Assembly: GCF_008271745.1 (NCBI RefSeq)
Contig: NZ_VKKZ01000022.1
Location: 248,001 to 312,000, forward strand
Direction: 5' to 3'
Length of the DNA stretch: 64,000 nt
Origin: Rufibacter glacialis
GTDB taxonomy: Bacteria; Bacteroidota; Bacteroidia; Cytophagales; Hymenobacteraceae
In this document: in pieces, positions 16,896 through 25,527 of the stretch
Layout of the letters: every line of letters starts with the position of its first letter
How positions within the stretch are numbered: position 1 is the first letter of the stretch
Translations under genes and position numbers: made by a program
The notes under the pieces: model-generated
The model's database searches: none
Seen by the model: only the letters and a program-made list of their open reading frames with translations
What the model was told of the DNA's origin: nothing

Positions 16896-17981
16896 TTAGG
16901 CAGGGTCAGGCTTTTTCCGATTGCGCTGGATGAGGCGGTGAATGTAGGTGAGTTTTTCCACCACAGGATCAGAGAAGGTCTCAGGCAGCAGGTCGGGGAG
17001 GCCCAGCGACCGGTTCACTTCGTTTACCCGCAGGCTTAGATCGGCGTAGCGCGTGAGCATTTCCTCTAGTTGGGTGTCTACCAGATCATGGTTGGGGAGT
17101 TGCAGCAGTTCCTGGTTGTCAGCGGTGTCCAGAACGGCCATCATGTCCAGGTAGGTGCCCCAGGTCTCGGCGAAGTCTTCCCAGGAGTGCATGGTGGCGT
17201 AGGCACTGATGTAGCTATGCGCCCAGTTGGCTTTGGGGCCGTTTTTGTAGTACTGGTCCATGGCGTCTGAATAGGACGGGTTTTCATGGTCGCCGAAGAT
17301 GGCTTTGTAGGCTTCCTCGTCTTTGTCCTGCACCAGCAATTGCCAGTAGTAGTGGCCTATCTCATGCCTGAAATGGCCAATCAAGGTGCGGTGGGTTTCC
17401 CCGAAGGCGACGCGCAGTTTTTCCCGCTCCACCGGGTCCGCCTCCTGCAGGTTGATGGTGATCTTGCCATCGGCGTGGCCGGTAAAGACCTTTTCGCCTT
17501 TCTCCAGGCCCATCCAACCCAGCACCGATGAGGCTTCCACATCTTCCTTGAAGTCAAAGGAGAGGGGCAACTCAAAGTTAGAGGATTTAGAGCCGTACGG
17601 GAGGCCCAGCTGGTCCAGCAGGTAGAGCAGGCGCCGTTTGGCTACTTCTAAGTGGTACCATTTCTGGGGGTTGCCCTCCACTGACAGGTCTGGAATGGTC
17701 TCGGTGAGTTGGCAGTACCCGCATAGCTGCTGAAAATTGTGCGGCTGGCCCTGCGGGGTTTCAATCATGCGGTTACACACGTTGTGGGTAACGTAGTTAC
17801 AACATTTCACCACGCTGGACCGGCACGTTGGATTGGTGCAGACATAGCCCCCCTTGCCGTCCAGCTCCATGGCATGGATGCCCTGGCAAACCGGGCACCA
17901 GCCTGTTTCGCGGTGACACTTCAGGCAGAAAGAATTCTCAAAGAACAACTTGTTGCCGCAACTGCAGTGAAATGTTTTCAT
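16896..17981 (-). CDS. Putative zinc-binding metallopeptidase (Peptidase_Mx)
   Basis: A 361-residue soluble protein with two parts. The first ~95 residues carry many paired Cys (CSCGN, CLKCHRE, CPVCQG, CTNPTC, CGYC), i.e. stacked zinc ribbons. The C-terminal part has RHEIGHYYW (HEIGH at ~206-210), the zinc-metallopeptidase HExxH motif. The arrangement matches the Peptidase_Mx family. It lies 74 bases downstream of a transglutaminase-like gene on the same strand and completes a four-gene cluster with alpha-E and circularly permuted ATP-grasp proteins, a neighbourhood seen in many bacteria and thought to involve peptide tagging and its removal. The substrate is unknown. Confidence 0.85.
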   Translation of the reverse strand: MKTFHCSCGNKLFFENSFCLKCHRETGWCPVCQGIHAMELDGKGGYVCTNPTCRSSVVKCCNYVTHNVCNRMIETPQGQPHNFQQLCGYCQLTETIPDLSVEGNPQKWYHLEVAKRRLLYLLDQLGLPYGSKSSNFELPLSFDFKEDVEASSVLGWMGLEKGEKVFTGHADGKITINLQEADPVEREKLRVAFGETHRTLIGHFRHEIGHYYWQLLVQDKDEEAYKAIFGDHENPSYSDAMDQYYKNGPKANWAHSYISAYATMHSWEDFAETWGTYLDMMAVLDTADNQELLQLPNHDLVDTQLEEMLTRYADLSLRVNEVNRSLGLPDLLPETFSDPVVEKLTYIHRLIQRNRKKPDPA

Positions 17982-18055
17982 GGTTTCTCTTGAGGAACAG
18001 AAAGCTGCTACTTCTGGTAAAACACCTGTTAAACGCAGAAGAAGCGCCGCCCTGG

Positions 18056-18961
18056 TTAAAGTGATAGGGTAGATTGGGCTTGTTGCTGTTGTTGCTGAGC
18101 GGCCTGTGGGGGTTCTAGCGGGGTTACTGTCACGCCATAGGTGGTTTTATGGCCGCCGTTCGTCTTTAAGGTTCCCCGCAGGGGGCTACAGTCGGCGTAA
18201 TCAGAGCCGTGCGCCGCCTTGAGGTAGTGCCCGTCGGCCAGCAGGTGGTTGGTGGGGTCAAAGCCCTGCCAGCCGAAGCCCGGGATGTAGGCCTCGGCCC
18301 AGGCGTGCATCACCGCCGAGCCGGTCAGGTTCAGGCCCTGGTTCAGGTACCCAGAAACGTACCGGCACGGGATCTGGTTGAGCCGGGCAATGCCTATGAA
18401 CAGGTGGGTGAAGTCCTGGCAAACGCCCCGGCGCAGTTTCAGGACCTCGTTGGCCGTGGTGCACACGTGCGTAGGCTCGGGGTCAAACTCCAGCAAGCCG
18501 TGCACAAATCGGTTCAACTGCTGCAGGTAATCATACACCAGCTGGTCTGGGGCCCGCATCAACAAGCCAGGGCGGTAGGCCTCCTTGATCTGCGTGTACT
18601 GCCCGGCGCCCAGAAACAAATGGTTTTCCAGGTAGAACAGGTGATCACAGAGGAGTTGCTGCTCCTCAGGCACCGACAAGATGCCTTCCAGCGGAAACAA
18701 GGGAGCGGTTTTCTCCACCAGGGCCCGCATCTGAAACTCAAAGACCTGGAACGGTTTCACCGTGTGCAGGCTGGTGACCTCAAACCCGAACGCGTTGGGG
18801 TGGTGGAATACCTCGGCCTCCAGAGAGTTAGACAAGGAGAGATGGCGTACTACCTGGCTATCATCATGGCAGGGAAGAACCAGGAAGGAATAGAACGCTT
18901 CCCTAACGGTTTCCTCATAGATGTTCTGGGTGCTGTACACCACCTCGTATTCTGTCTTCAT
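18056..18961 (-). CDS. Transglutaminase-like cysteine protease family protein
   Basis: A 301-residue member of the bacterial transglutaminase-like family. The N-terminal ~155 residues form the beta-rich domain typical of this group. The papain-like core carries the triad: Cys181 in RRGVCQDFTH, His219 in VMHAWAEAY and Asp235 in GFDPTNH. The C-terminal ~20 residues are Gln-rich. It probably works as an amide-bond hydrolase or transferase. The gene is 21 bases downstream of the alpha-E gene on the same strand, so they form an operon with the ATP-grasp gene. Confidence 0.9.
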   Translation of the reverse strand: MKTEYEVVYSTQNIYEETVREAFYSFLVLPCHDDSQVVRHLSLSNSLEAEVFHHPNAFGFEVTSLHTVKPFQVFEFQMRALVEKTAPLFPLEGILSVPEEQQLLCDHLFYLENHLFLGAGQYTQIKEAYRPGLLMRAPDQLVYDYLQQLNRFVHGLLEFDPEPTHVCTTANEVLKLRRGVCQDFTHLFIGIARLNQIPCRYVSGYLNQGLNLTGSAVMHAWAEAYIPGFGWQGFDPTNHLLADGHYLKAAHGSDYADCSPLRGTLKTNGGHKTTYGVTVTPLEPPQAAQQQQQQAQSTLSL

Positions 18962-18982
18962 TCTGGCGGAAGCCGCGGGGGC

Positions 18983-19936
18983 TTAGTTGTATTTCAGGTA
19001 TTTGACGTCTAACTGGCTGGCGAGTTCATACACATTGTCAAGGGTTCTTTTCAGGAACTGCGGCGCCCGGTCTTCCACCTCCTCAATGGTGAGGTACTGG
19101 AAACGGCAGGCCAGCTTGCCGGCCATGAACTCCAGAGATTCCTTCCGGCTTTCTTCCTGGTTAAAAGAGATGCCCTCAATGCAATCGCGCACCCGGTTCA
19201 TGCTATACGCAACAGATTTGGGAAACTGGGTATCAAAAAGCAGAAAATCTAACACGTGTGACCGGGTGGGGCTGGTTTTGTGGCAGCGCATGAACATGTC
19301 AAAGGCCTCGGTGCTCTTAAGGGTGGTGCTCCACTGGTAGTTTTCCAAGGCGCTTTCCTGGGTATTCATCTCCAGTTTCTCAATGTCGTCTAGCTTGGTT
19401 TGCAGAATCCGGACCACCTGGATCACGCGTTCCAGGTGCATGCCCAGCGAAATGAGCATCCAGACGTCATTGTGGAGCAGCGTGTTCTCTATGTACCCTT
19501 TGGTGATGTAGCTGTTCTCTTCAATACGCCGGGCGAAGAACTCAATCTCTTCAGAGGGCATCTCAGAGGTCATGAGTTCATTGACCTTGTGGTAAAACCG
19601 GTTAATGGCTTCCCACAACTCAATGGAGATGTTGTCACGGGAGCCGCGGGCATTCTCCCGGATGCGGCCAATATAGCTGATGATGGAGAAGGCGTTGTCT
19701 TCCGAGATGGAGATGAAGTCAATGACCTTGTCGTCTTCCAGTTTCTCATGCAGGGCCAGGTACGCGTCTTTGCTGCCCGCCATGTCCAGGATAGATTCCA
19801 GGATCAGCTCGCGGTTCTGCCCCAACGGGGCATCTACGCTGGAGACATACTGTACCCGGGTGTAACGGGCAATGTGTTCGGCTCTCTCAATGTAGCGCCC
19901 CATCCAAAACAAGCTGTTGCCAATTCGTGAAAGCAT
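18983..19936 (-). CDS. Alpha-E domain protein (DUF403)
   Basis: All-helical alpha-E protein of 317 residues. It begins MLSRIGNSLFWMGRYIERAE, the standard N-terminus of the family, which fixes the start; the in-frame upstream extension to 20110 runs through repeat DNA and is not credible. Alpha-E proteins always occur beside circularly permuted ATP-grasp enzymes, often fused to them. The biochemical role is not established; a non-catalytic partner of peptide-ligase chemistry has been proposed. The ATP-grasp gene is about 300 bases upstream on the same strand, with repeat sequences in between. Confidence 0.9.
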   Translation of the reverse strand: MLSRIGNSLFWMGRYIERAEHIARYTRVQYVSSVDAPLGQNRELILESILDMAGSKDAYLALHEKLEDDKVIDFISISEDNAFSIISYIGRIRENARGSRDNISIELWEAINRFYHKVNELMTSEMPSEEIEFFARRIEENSYITKGYIENTLLHNDVWMLISLGMHLERVIQVVRILQTKLDDIEKLEMNTQESALENYQWSTTLKSTEAFDMFMRCHKTSPTRSHVLDFLLFDTQFPKSVAYSMNRVRDCIEGISFNQEESRKESLEFMAGKLACRFQYLTIEEVEDRAPQFLKRTLDNVYELASQLDVKYLKYN

Positions 19937-19949
19937 AATGTTTTTATAG

Positions 19950-20040
19950 TTCTGAGTCCTGAGTCTTGAGTTCTGAGTCAGGAGGTTGGTGTACGTGGTA
20001 ATAGGTGGGAGTAGGGGCAATCCCTTGTGGTTGCCCTTCT
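19950..20040. repeat. Dispersed repeats between ATP-grasp and alpha-E genes
   Basis: Two repeat types lie side by side. At 19950-19984 is a short tandem-like run of GAGTC(C/T)TGAGT units, which recurs inverted at 38781-38815. At 20011-20038 is GTAGGGGCAATCCCTTGTGG followed by TTGCCC, a unit that recurs at 41731, 41873, 50921 and 50971. Neither is coding. Confidence 0.65.
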
Positions 20041-20077
20041 CTGTTTTTAAGTAAATATTCTCCCCTTGAGGGGAGCG

Positions 20078-20189
20078 AAGAGGGGTGTTGACACCTTGCG
20101 ATCCACGCATTGCGGATCATGTGCTTCGTACGAACATAGGTGGAGTAGTATCGCTGCCATCTGTGCTCTCCTGTGTCAACACCCCTCTT
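20078..20189. repeat. 112-base element with 17-base inverted ends
   Basis: The ends AAGAGGGGTGTTGACAC and GTGTCAACACCCCTCTT are perfectly complementary. The interior holds a smaller imperfect palindrome around gcgatccacgcattgcggat. It sits in the gap of the ATP-grasp/alpha-E operon, where it would be transcribed and could form a large stem. Confidence 0.65.
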
Positions 20190-20243
20190 CCTCTACCCTC
20201 ACGGCTAGAGTCTGCAGTGAGAAGCCTAAAAGTAATTCACCGG

Positions 20244-21845
20244 CTATTCGGCGCCTGGTTTGGCCATAGACATGCCTTCCGGGCCCATGGTCATAGTTTG
20301 CCCGTTCATGGTCATGCTTTGGGACATAGACCCATTTTGCTGCATAGAGGCGTTGTTGGAGCCGTCGTCCATCATAACCCAGGTGTCTTTGGAGCCGCCG
20401 CCCTGCGAGGAGTTCACAATGAGGCTGCCTTTTTTGAGGGCCACGCGGGAAAGTCCGCCTTTGAGCACGAACTGCCGGTCTTTGCCCAGCAGGGTGAACG
20501 TGCGCAGGTCCACGTGGCGGGGCTCAAACTGGTCTTCGCCCTCAATGAAGGTGGCGTGCATAGACAGGTCCATGATGGGCTGGGCAATGTATTTGCGCCG
20601 GTTTTCAGAAATGAGGGTTTTAAACTCCTTCAGCTCTTCCTGGGTGGCCTTGTTCCCGATCAGGATGCCGTAGCCACCGCTTTCATCCACGGGTTTGATG
20701 ACTAGGTTGGCCATGTTCTCCAGCACGTACTTGAAATCATCTTCCTTCTCACAGCGGTAGGTGTGCACGTTGTTGAGGATGGGCTCCTGGTTCAGGTAGT
20801 ATTTGATGATCTCGGGCACATAGGTGTACACGGCCTTGTCATCGGCGAAGCCGGTACCGGGGGCGTTGATCAAATTCACGTTGCCTTTCTTGTAGGCGGC
20901 CATGATGCCGGGCACGCCCAGGAGCGAATCTGGTTTGAAGGCCATTGGGTCCAGGAAGTCATCATCCAGGCGGCGGTACACAACGTCTACCCGTTTGGGG
21001 CCGTTGATGGTTTTCATGTACACAAAGCTGCGCTCTACGTACAGGTCGCGGCCTTCTACCAGGGGCACCCCCATGGTAAGGGCCAGGAACGCGTGCTCAT
21101 AGTACGCCGAGTTGTACACGCCCGGGGTGAGCACCACGCAGTTGGGGGCATCAATGCCGTGCGGTGACACTGACTGCATGGTGGCCAGCAGCTCCTGCGG
21201 GTATTCCTGCACCGTGCGCACGTTGAACTGCCGCACCATCTGGAAGAGGGTGCGTTTCATGGCTACCCGGTTAGAGAGCACGTAGCTGATGCCCGAAGGG
21301 CACCGCAGGTTGTCTTCCAGCACGTAATACTCGCCATCTGAGTGCTTGATGAGGTCGGTGCCGGAGATGTGGTTGTAGATGCCGCCCACTGGTTTAATGT
21401 CCAGCATGGCCTTGAGGTAGTTCTTGGAGGAGAAGATCAGCTCGGCGGGCACTACTTTGTCTCTGAGGATGTGCTGCTTGGAGTAGATGTCCTGAATGAA
21501 GAGGTTCATGGCCACGCAGCGCTGCAGAATGCCTTCCTCTACCCGGGCCCACTCGGTGGCCGGGATAATGCGGGGGAACAGGTCAAAAGGGAAAATACGC
21601 TCCACGCCCTTTGCCTTGTCTGAGTACACCGAGAAGGTGATGCCCTGGTTGAAAAAGGACATCTTGGCGTGCTCATTGAGTTCTTTGAACTCTTCTTTGG
21701 AGAACTCCAGGAACTGCCGGTACACGTTCTCATAGTGGGGGTGCACCTGGCCCGGGGCATTGAATACTTCGTCTAGAAACTGCGGCGGAATCTGGTAGTT
21801 CCGGAATACATCACTGGTCTGGGTCTGGCGCATGGCTGCATCCAT
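20244..21845 (-). CDS. Circularly permuted ATP-grasp protein (type 2) with Met-rich tail
   Basis: ATP-grasp amide-ligase family protein, ~533 residues from the preferred start MDAAMRQTQ (an earlier in-frame ATG at 21923 adds 26 residues). Family landmarks include NVYRQFLEFS, HSDGEYYVLEDNLRCPSGISY, LTPGVYNSAYYEHAFLA, GFADDKAVYTYVP and KPVDESGGYGILIG. These enzymes probably make amide or peptide bonds of still unknown kind. After the conserved end (SQGGGSKDTWVM) comes an unusual ~45-residue tail rich in Met, Ser, Gln and Gly, with Met at roughly every second to fourth position. That tail is not part of the domain and could bind soft metals. First gene of the cluster with alpha-E, transglutaminase and metallopeptidase genes. 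Confidence 0.88.
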   Translation of the reverse strand: MDAAMRQTQTSDVFRNYQIPPQFLDEVFNAPGQVHPHYENVYRQFLEFSKEEFKELNEHAKMSFFNQGITFSVYSDKAKGVERIFPFDLFPRIIPATEWARVEEGILQRCVAMNLFIQDIYSKQHILRDKVVPAELIFSSKNYLKAMLDIKPVGGIYNHISGTDLIKHSDGEYYVLEDNLRCPSGISYVLSNRVAMKRTLFQMVRQFNVRTVQEYPQELLATMQSVSPHGIDAPNCVVLTPGVYNSAYYEHAFLALTMGVPLVEGRDLYVERSFVYMKTINGPKRVDVVYRRLDDDFLDPMAFKPDSLLGVPGIMAAYKKGNVNLINAPGTGFADDKAVYTYVPEIIKYYLNQEPILNNVHTYRCEKEDDFKYVLENMANLVIKPVDESGGYGILIGNKATQEELKEFKTLISENRRKYIAQPIMDLSMHATFIEGEDQFEPRHVDLRTFTLLGKDRQFVLKGGLSRVALKKGSLIVNSSQGGGSKDTWVMMDDGSNNASMQQNGSMSQSMTMNGQTMTMGPEGMSMAKPGAE

Positions 21846-22810
21846 AGGGTCTTTGGGGGCTAAACAGTTAAGCTGGTTTGAGGATATTCTTTCGCGGTGG
21901 TGCAACTGGTAGGAAGCCGTCACCTAGGCATGACCTCCTGGGAAGGTCCTTGAAGTTGGCTGTCACTTTGGTCTTTTATTATGTTCAGCAGGTGGCGCGG
22001 GGTAAATATCATACCTTCAGGCAGGGAGGTTTAGGGTGGAGGCAAGGGCATTTCACAGGTGCCTGGTGCCTTCTTAGATTGCCCCTTACGCAAAAGGGGG
22101 AGGGTTTTGTTGACCTCTTTGCCGTTTCTGACCCGTTTTTCTCAAAATACAGTATTTGCCTAGGCTCAGCTACGTAGTTCACGCAAAATAGAAGAACTAG
22201 CGCCGCGCTCTGCGGCGTTTTCTTCCTCTATATTCCCTTTTGATAGATACGGAAAGGGTAGAGAAATCTAAGGTGCTCTGGGTCTGGGTACTAGGTGGCG
22301 CGTGGTCTGGTGTTTCAGGCCTCTTTTGGAAAAAGAGGCCTGAAACCATTGTGTTCCGGCCCTGCCTATGGAGTAAGTTTAGAAAGGGGCGTCCATAAAG
22401 GCAGTAGAAAACGCCTGCCGGGTACCTGATAGGCAAAAGAGAGGAAGAGAAAACCCAGAAGAGCCGGCGCAGGCCTTGAAAGGAGAAGGAACTGTGGTGA
22501 ATCCTCTGGGACCGGCATTTTACGACAATAGCCTTGTACGTTTTGGGCAAGTGCAAGTGGTTAAGTGGACTCCTAACTTCAGAAGGAGAAGGCTATCTAG
22601 AGTGCGCTTCAGGCACATCCTGGGAAGTATCAAGTAAGTAGACCCTTCCGCTTTATACAGGTCACATGTTTGTATAAATCTCTTTAAATCAGTAAATTAT
22701 AATAGGTAACGGGGTTGAATTACCCATAAGTGGGTATTTGCTGCGGGAAAACCATACCCTACCTTAGGCTACCTCCATTGCCAAGAGTTGTCACCTCTAA
22801 AGCCAACGCC
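21846..22810. other. Long intergenic region, no convincing gene
   Basis: Nearly 1 kb between the ATP-grasp gene (minus) and a membrane-protein gene (plus). A 119-codon minus-strand frame (22197-22556) is rejected because its composition is poor and it spans a palindrome. The only structured feature is the hairpin at 22312-22346. Promoters for both flanking genes should lie here. Confidence 0.35.
22312..22346. repeat. Perfect hairpin of the GGCCTCTTTT family
   Basis: Arms GTTTCAGGCCTCTTTT / AAAAGAGGCCTGAAAC, 16 of 16 paired, with a 3-base loop. It resembles the hairpins at 16621, 31117 and 45077, but here it is not next to the end of a supported gene. Confidence 0.6.
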
Positions 22811-23893
22811 ATGTTAGATCCAGTATTCAATGCCACGTTTGCGGCTAAGTCCTTGTCAGACATGGCCAGCGCTGAAATAGCCAAAGCCTCCAACCTCTTG
22901 TATGAGAAGGCGTCTAAGGCAAAGGAGAAATACCAACAGCACCGGTTCAATCCTGACGACCCCATTGAGGTATTGCGCAACAACTGCCTGAGCAAAATCT
23001 GTACGCTGCAACATCAGGTAGTGCTTTGTGTCATTGATGCTGACTTTCTGAGGAAGGTGATGCCTTTGCTCCTGGACCACGTGGGGAACGTGTATGAGGC
23101 CACCACCACCCAGGAACTAAGGATCATGGACATGAGTTTGGCCCGCATAGAGAATGCCATCAACTCCTATAAACGAGAAAAAGATAGAAGGAAGAACATC
23201 AGGATGGTGGCGGTGGTGGTTTCTTTGGCCAGTCTGGTGGGCATCAGCCTGTTTCTGTGGTATGGCTCCACGCACTGGAACATCACCACTGAAACCACCA
23301 TCAAGATTCTCTCTATCCCGGTGCCAGTGTTGATCTGGAGCATCTTAGGAAGTTTTTCGGCCATCTTGTACCGGTTCACCAATGCCGGCGACAAAGAACT
23401 GAACGAGCCCTTGCGGTGGCTGTTCGCCCGGCCTTTGACCGGCATCATCATGGGGGTAATCTCTTACCTGGTGCTCAAGGTGGGGTTGTTGACCATTCAA
23501 GGGTCTGAGGCGGGAACAGGCATTGGCAACCCCGAGGTGATTTGGCTTATTGCTTTCTTAGCGGGTTTCAGTGACCGGTTTTCTGAATCTCTCTTACGCA
23601 CCGTGGTAGGCAAGTTTGGGGGCGACAAAGAAGGCGAATTGGTTTCCATGGAAATGCGGTCAACCAGTACCACCGTAGAATCGCATAGCCCTTATCTGGA
23701 AGTGATAGGCGAAAGAACCCAGGGTGACAACCCTGCGAGAGAAGTAGACGAGCGGCTTTTAGTAGACCAGGCAGACGCCGCCATTCCTACCGGTACCCCT
23801 ATGGGAGAAGCAGCACCCCCCAACAAGGTGAAGAAAGTAGAGACCGAAAAAATTGAAATCACCCAAACCAAAACAGATGCTGACAAGTCCTGA
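22811..23893 (+). CDS. Membrane protein of unknown function
   Basis: A 360-residue protein I do not recognise. The start is set at MLDPVFNATFAAKSL; 27 further in-frame codons upstream look non-coding. Residues ~1-135 are helical and charged with Lys/Arg near the end. Four hydrophobic segments follow at about 140-160 (MVAVVVSLASLVGISLFLW), 170-195, 215-235 and 245-265. The C-terminal ~100 residues are charged and probably cytoplasmic (EVDERLLVDQADAAIPTG, then KKVETEKIEITQTKTDADKS). There is no signal peptide. It stands alone; a perfect 20-base hairpin follows. Confidence 0.7.
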   Translation: MLDPVFNATFAAKSLSDMASAEIAKASNLLYEKASKAKEKYQQHRFNPDDPIEVLRNNCLSKICTLQHQVVLCVIDADFLRKVMPLLLDHVGNVYEATTTQELRIMDMSLARIENAINSYKREKDRRKNIRMVAVVVSLASLVGISLFLWYGSTHWNITTETTIKILSIPVPVLIWSILGSFSAILYRFTNAGDKELNEPLRWLFARPLTGIIMGVISYLVLKVGLLTIQGSEAGTGIGNPEVIWLIAFLAGFSDRFSESLLRTVVGKFGGDKEGELVSMEMRSTSTTVESHSPYLEVIGERTQGDNPAREVDERLLVDQADAAIPTGTPMGEAAPPNKVKKVETEKIEITQTKTDADKS

Positions 23894-23980
23894 CCGTTCC
23901 TATTCTATTTCTGGTGTACCAGGTTGTAGGAGGGAAAGGAAATAAGCGTAAGAAAGGAGTTAGAAGCATTGAAATATACC

Positions 23981-24026
23981 ATACACCAGAAGCTCCATCT
24001 ATTTTAAGATGGAGCTTCTGGTGTAT
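23981..24026. terminator. Strong hairpin after the membrane-protein gene
   Basis: Perfect 20-base arms beginning ATACACCAGAAGCTC and a 6-base ATTTTA loop. It lies about 90 bases past the stop of the membrane-protein gene. There is no clear T-run on the plus strand, so it is either a terminator or a palindromic repeat. Confidence 0.6.
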
Positions 24027-24142
24027 AAAAGGCAACGGATTGGAAAGAGGGGTGAAGAGGATAGTTTACCTAAGGAGCCCTTCAACCCGAATCTACCTAT
24101 TCATAAGCAGAACAAACTTCTTCCTACAGATAACTGAGCCTT

Positions 24143-24297
24143 TTCATGCCGCAAGTTTGAGCGAAGCGGTAACTTGTGGCTTACATTAATGCCAGTTTGT
24201 AACTGGCGTAGGATGCAATCCTAAAATGCAAAACGCCAGTTTCAAACTGACTAACATTTCTCCTCCATTTACCGCTGCGCTCCAACTGGAAGTATGG
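24143..24297. repeat. REP doublet (RAYT-associated type), copy A
   Basis: The left half holds GCAAGTTTGAGCGAAGCGGT then AACTTGTGGC; the right half is the imperfect inverse (ATTTACCGCTGCGCTCCAAC then TGGAAG). In between is a GCCAGTTTGTAACTGGC palindrome and a GCCAGTTTCAAACTGACTAA unit. Copies B and C lie beside the RAYT transposase at 30 kb. A 17-base near-identical direct repeat (CTACAGATAACT[G/C]AGCC) flanks this copy at 24124-24140 and 24322-24338. Confidence 0.75.
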
Positions 24298-24321
24298 TTC
24301 TCTTCAGTTTTAAAGCAGATG

Positions 24322-25527
24322 CTACAGATAACTCAGCCACTTCTTCTCGGCGTGGGCGGCTTTGTAGCGGCTGTACCAGCGGCAGGCGGGGTAGAGCACC
24401 AACACCACCGCTACCCAGACCAGGTACACATAGGGCAGCTCCACGCCCACGCCTACTTTGGGCCGGCCAAACTCCAGCGTGCCGAACGGCAGTTGCTGCC
24501 AGGTGAGGCCCTGCCAGAACATGAGCAACAGCATGCCGGTGTGAATGAGGTACCAGTGCGCCAGGTAGAAGAACAGCGGCACCCGGCCGTAGACGGTCAA
24601 GAAGCGGGCAAAACCGTTTTGGGCCCGTTCCAGCAAAACCAGCGCTAAAAACATAAGCCCTAGGAACAAGGCCGCGTACAACAGGGACGGCGGGTATTTG
24701 GTTACGTTCAGGAACGACAGCACCGTGAACACCGCCGTTTTCTGCACCGCCCAGGGGTTAGGATCTCCGTAGACCTGCACGTACCGCAGCACGGCGAACA
24801 CGCCCAGGGCCACCGCCGCTGAAAGCCAGAGCAGCTTCCGGCGTTCTGGCTCCGTTTTCCTGAAAACAGGCCCAAAACCGAAGCCCAGCAGCAGAATGCC
24901 CAGCCACGGGATCACCGGATACGCCACCAGAAACGAAAAATGCTCAGTGGCCGGGAAGAACCCCTGGCGGAACAGCAGGGAATAGGCGAATTTACCCGCC
25001 ATGCCCTCCGCCGGACCTACTTGCGGCAGCAGGTTGTGCAGCAGGATAATAGCCAACCCGATCCCTCCAATGACTTTGGCCGGGAGCCGTAGCAACGCTG
25101 CCAGCACCACAAACCCGAACCCGATGGCAAAGATCACCTGGAACATGGTCGTCCGGAAGAAGATGTCAAACCAGATCCCGAAGCTGATGATCGTGACCTC
25201 CAGCACCATAAGCCAGACGCCTCGGGAAAGCAGGAACCGCTGGGCGCGCCCATAGTTTCCGTCTCGGTGCAGCGACAGGTAGGCAGAGGTGCCCGCCAGG
25301 AACACAAAGGTGGGCGCGCAGAAATGCGTGACCCAGCGTGTCAGGAACAGGGCCAGGGTAGTGGTGTCAAACGACAGCGGGTCTTGCGCCAGCGAGGTGG
25401 TGTGCCACAGATCGCGCACGTGGTCTAGCGCCATGATCACAATGGCCAAGCCTCGCACCACATCAATGGAGGAAACCCGGGTTTGGCGGGCTTGCGCCAG
25501 CGGGGTAGAAGCTTCGGTGCGGAGCAT
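24322..25527 (-). CDS. DUF1624 / HGSNAT-like membrane acyltransferase
   Basis: Integral membrane protein of 401 residues with about ten hydrophobic helices. The N-terminal RVSSIDVVRGLAIVIMALDH carries the (S)xDxxRG...MxxDH signature of heparan-alpha-glucosaminide N-acetyltransferase-like proteins (DUF1624), which move acetyl groups across a membrane onto sugars. FCAPTFVFLAGTSAYL is also typical. The acceptor in this organism is unknown; a cell-surface glycan is a reasonable guess. The last five codons and stop overlap one copy of the 17-base direct repeat that flanks the REP doublet, so the 3' end has been touched by that insertion without loss of frame. Confidence 0.85.
   Translation of the reverse strand: MLRTEASTPLAQARQTRVSSIDVVRGLAIVIMALDHVRDLWHTTSLAQDPLSFDTTTLALFLTRWVTHFCAPTFVFLAGTSAYLSLHRDGNYGRAQRFLLSRGVWLMVLEVTIISFGIWFDIFFRTTMFQVIFAIGFGFVVLAALLRLPAKVIGGIGLAIILLHNLLPQVGPAEGMAGKFAYSLLFRQGFFPATEHFSFLVAYPVIPWLGILLLGFGFGPVFRKTEPERRKLLWLSAAVALGVFAVLRYVQVYGDPNPWAVQKTAVFTVLSFLNVTKYPPSLLYAALFLGLMFLALVLLERAQNGFARFLTVYGRVPLFFYLAHWYLIHTGMLLLMFWQGLTWQQLPFGTLEFGRPKVGVGVELPYVYLVWVAVVLVLYPACRWYSRYKAAHAEKKWLSYL

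Noticed and set aside
22197-22556. 119-codon minus-strand frame in the gap upstream of the membrane-protein gene
   Set aside because: Unnatural residue composition, crosses a perfect palindrome, no recognisable start context.
23981-24026. Hairpins and palindromes as CRISPR repeats
   Set aside because: None of the repeat families shows regular spacing with unique spacers, and no cas gene is present.
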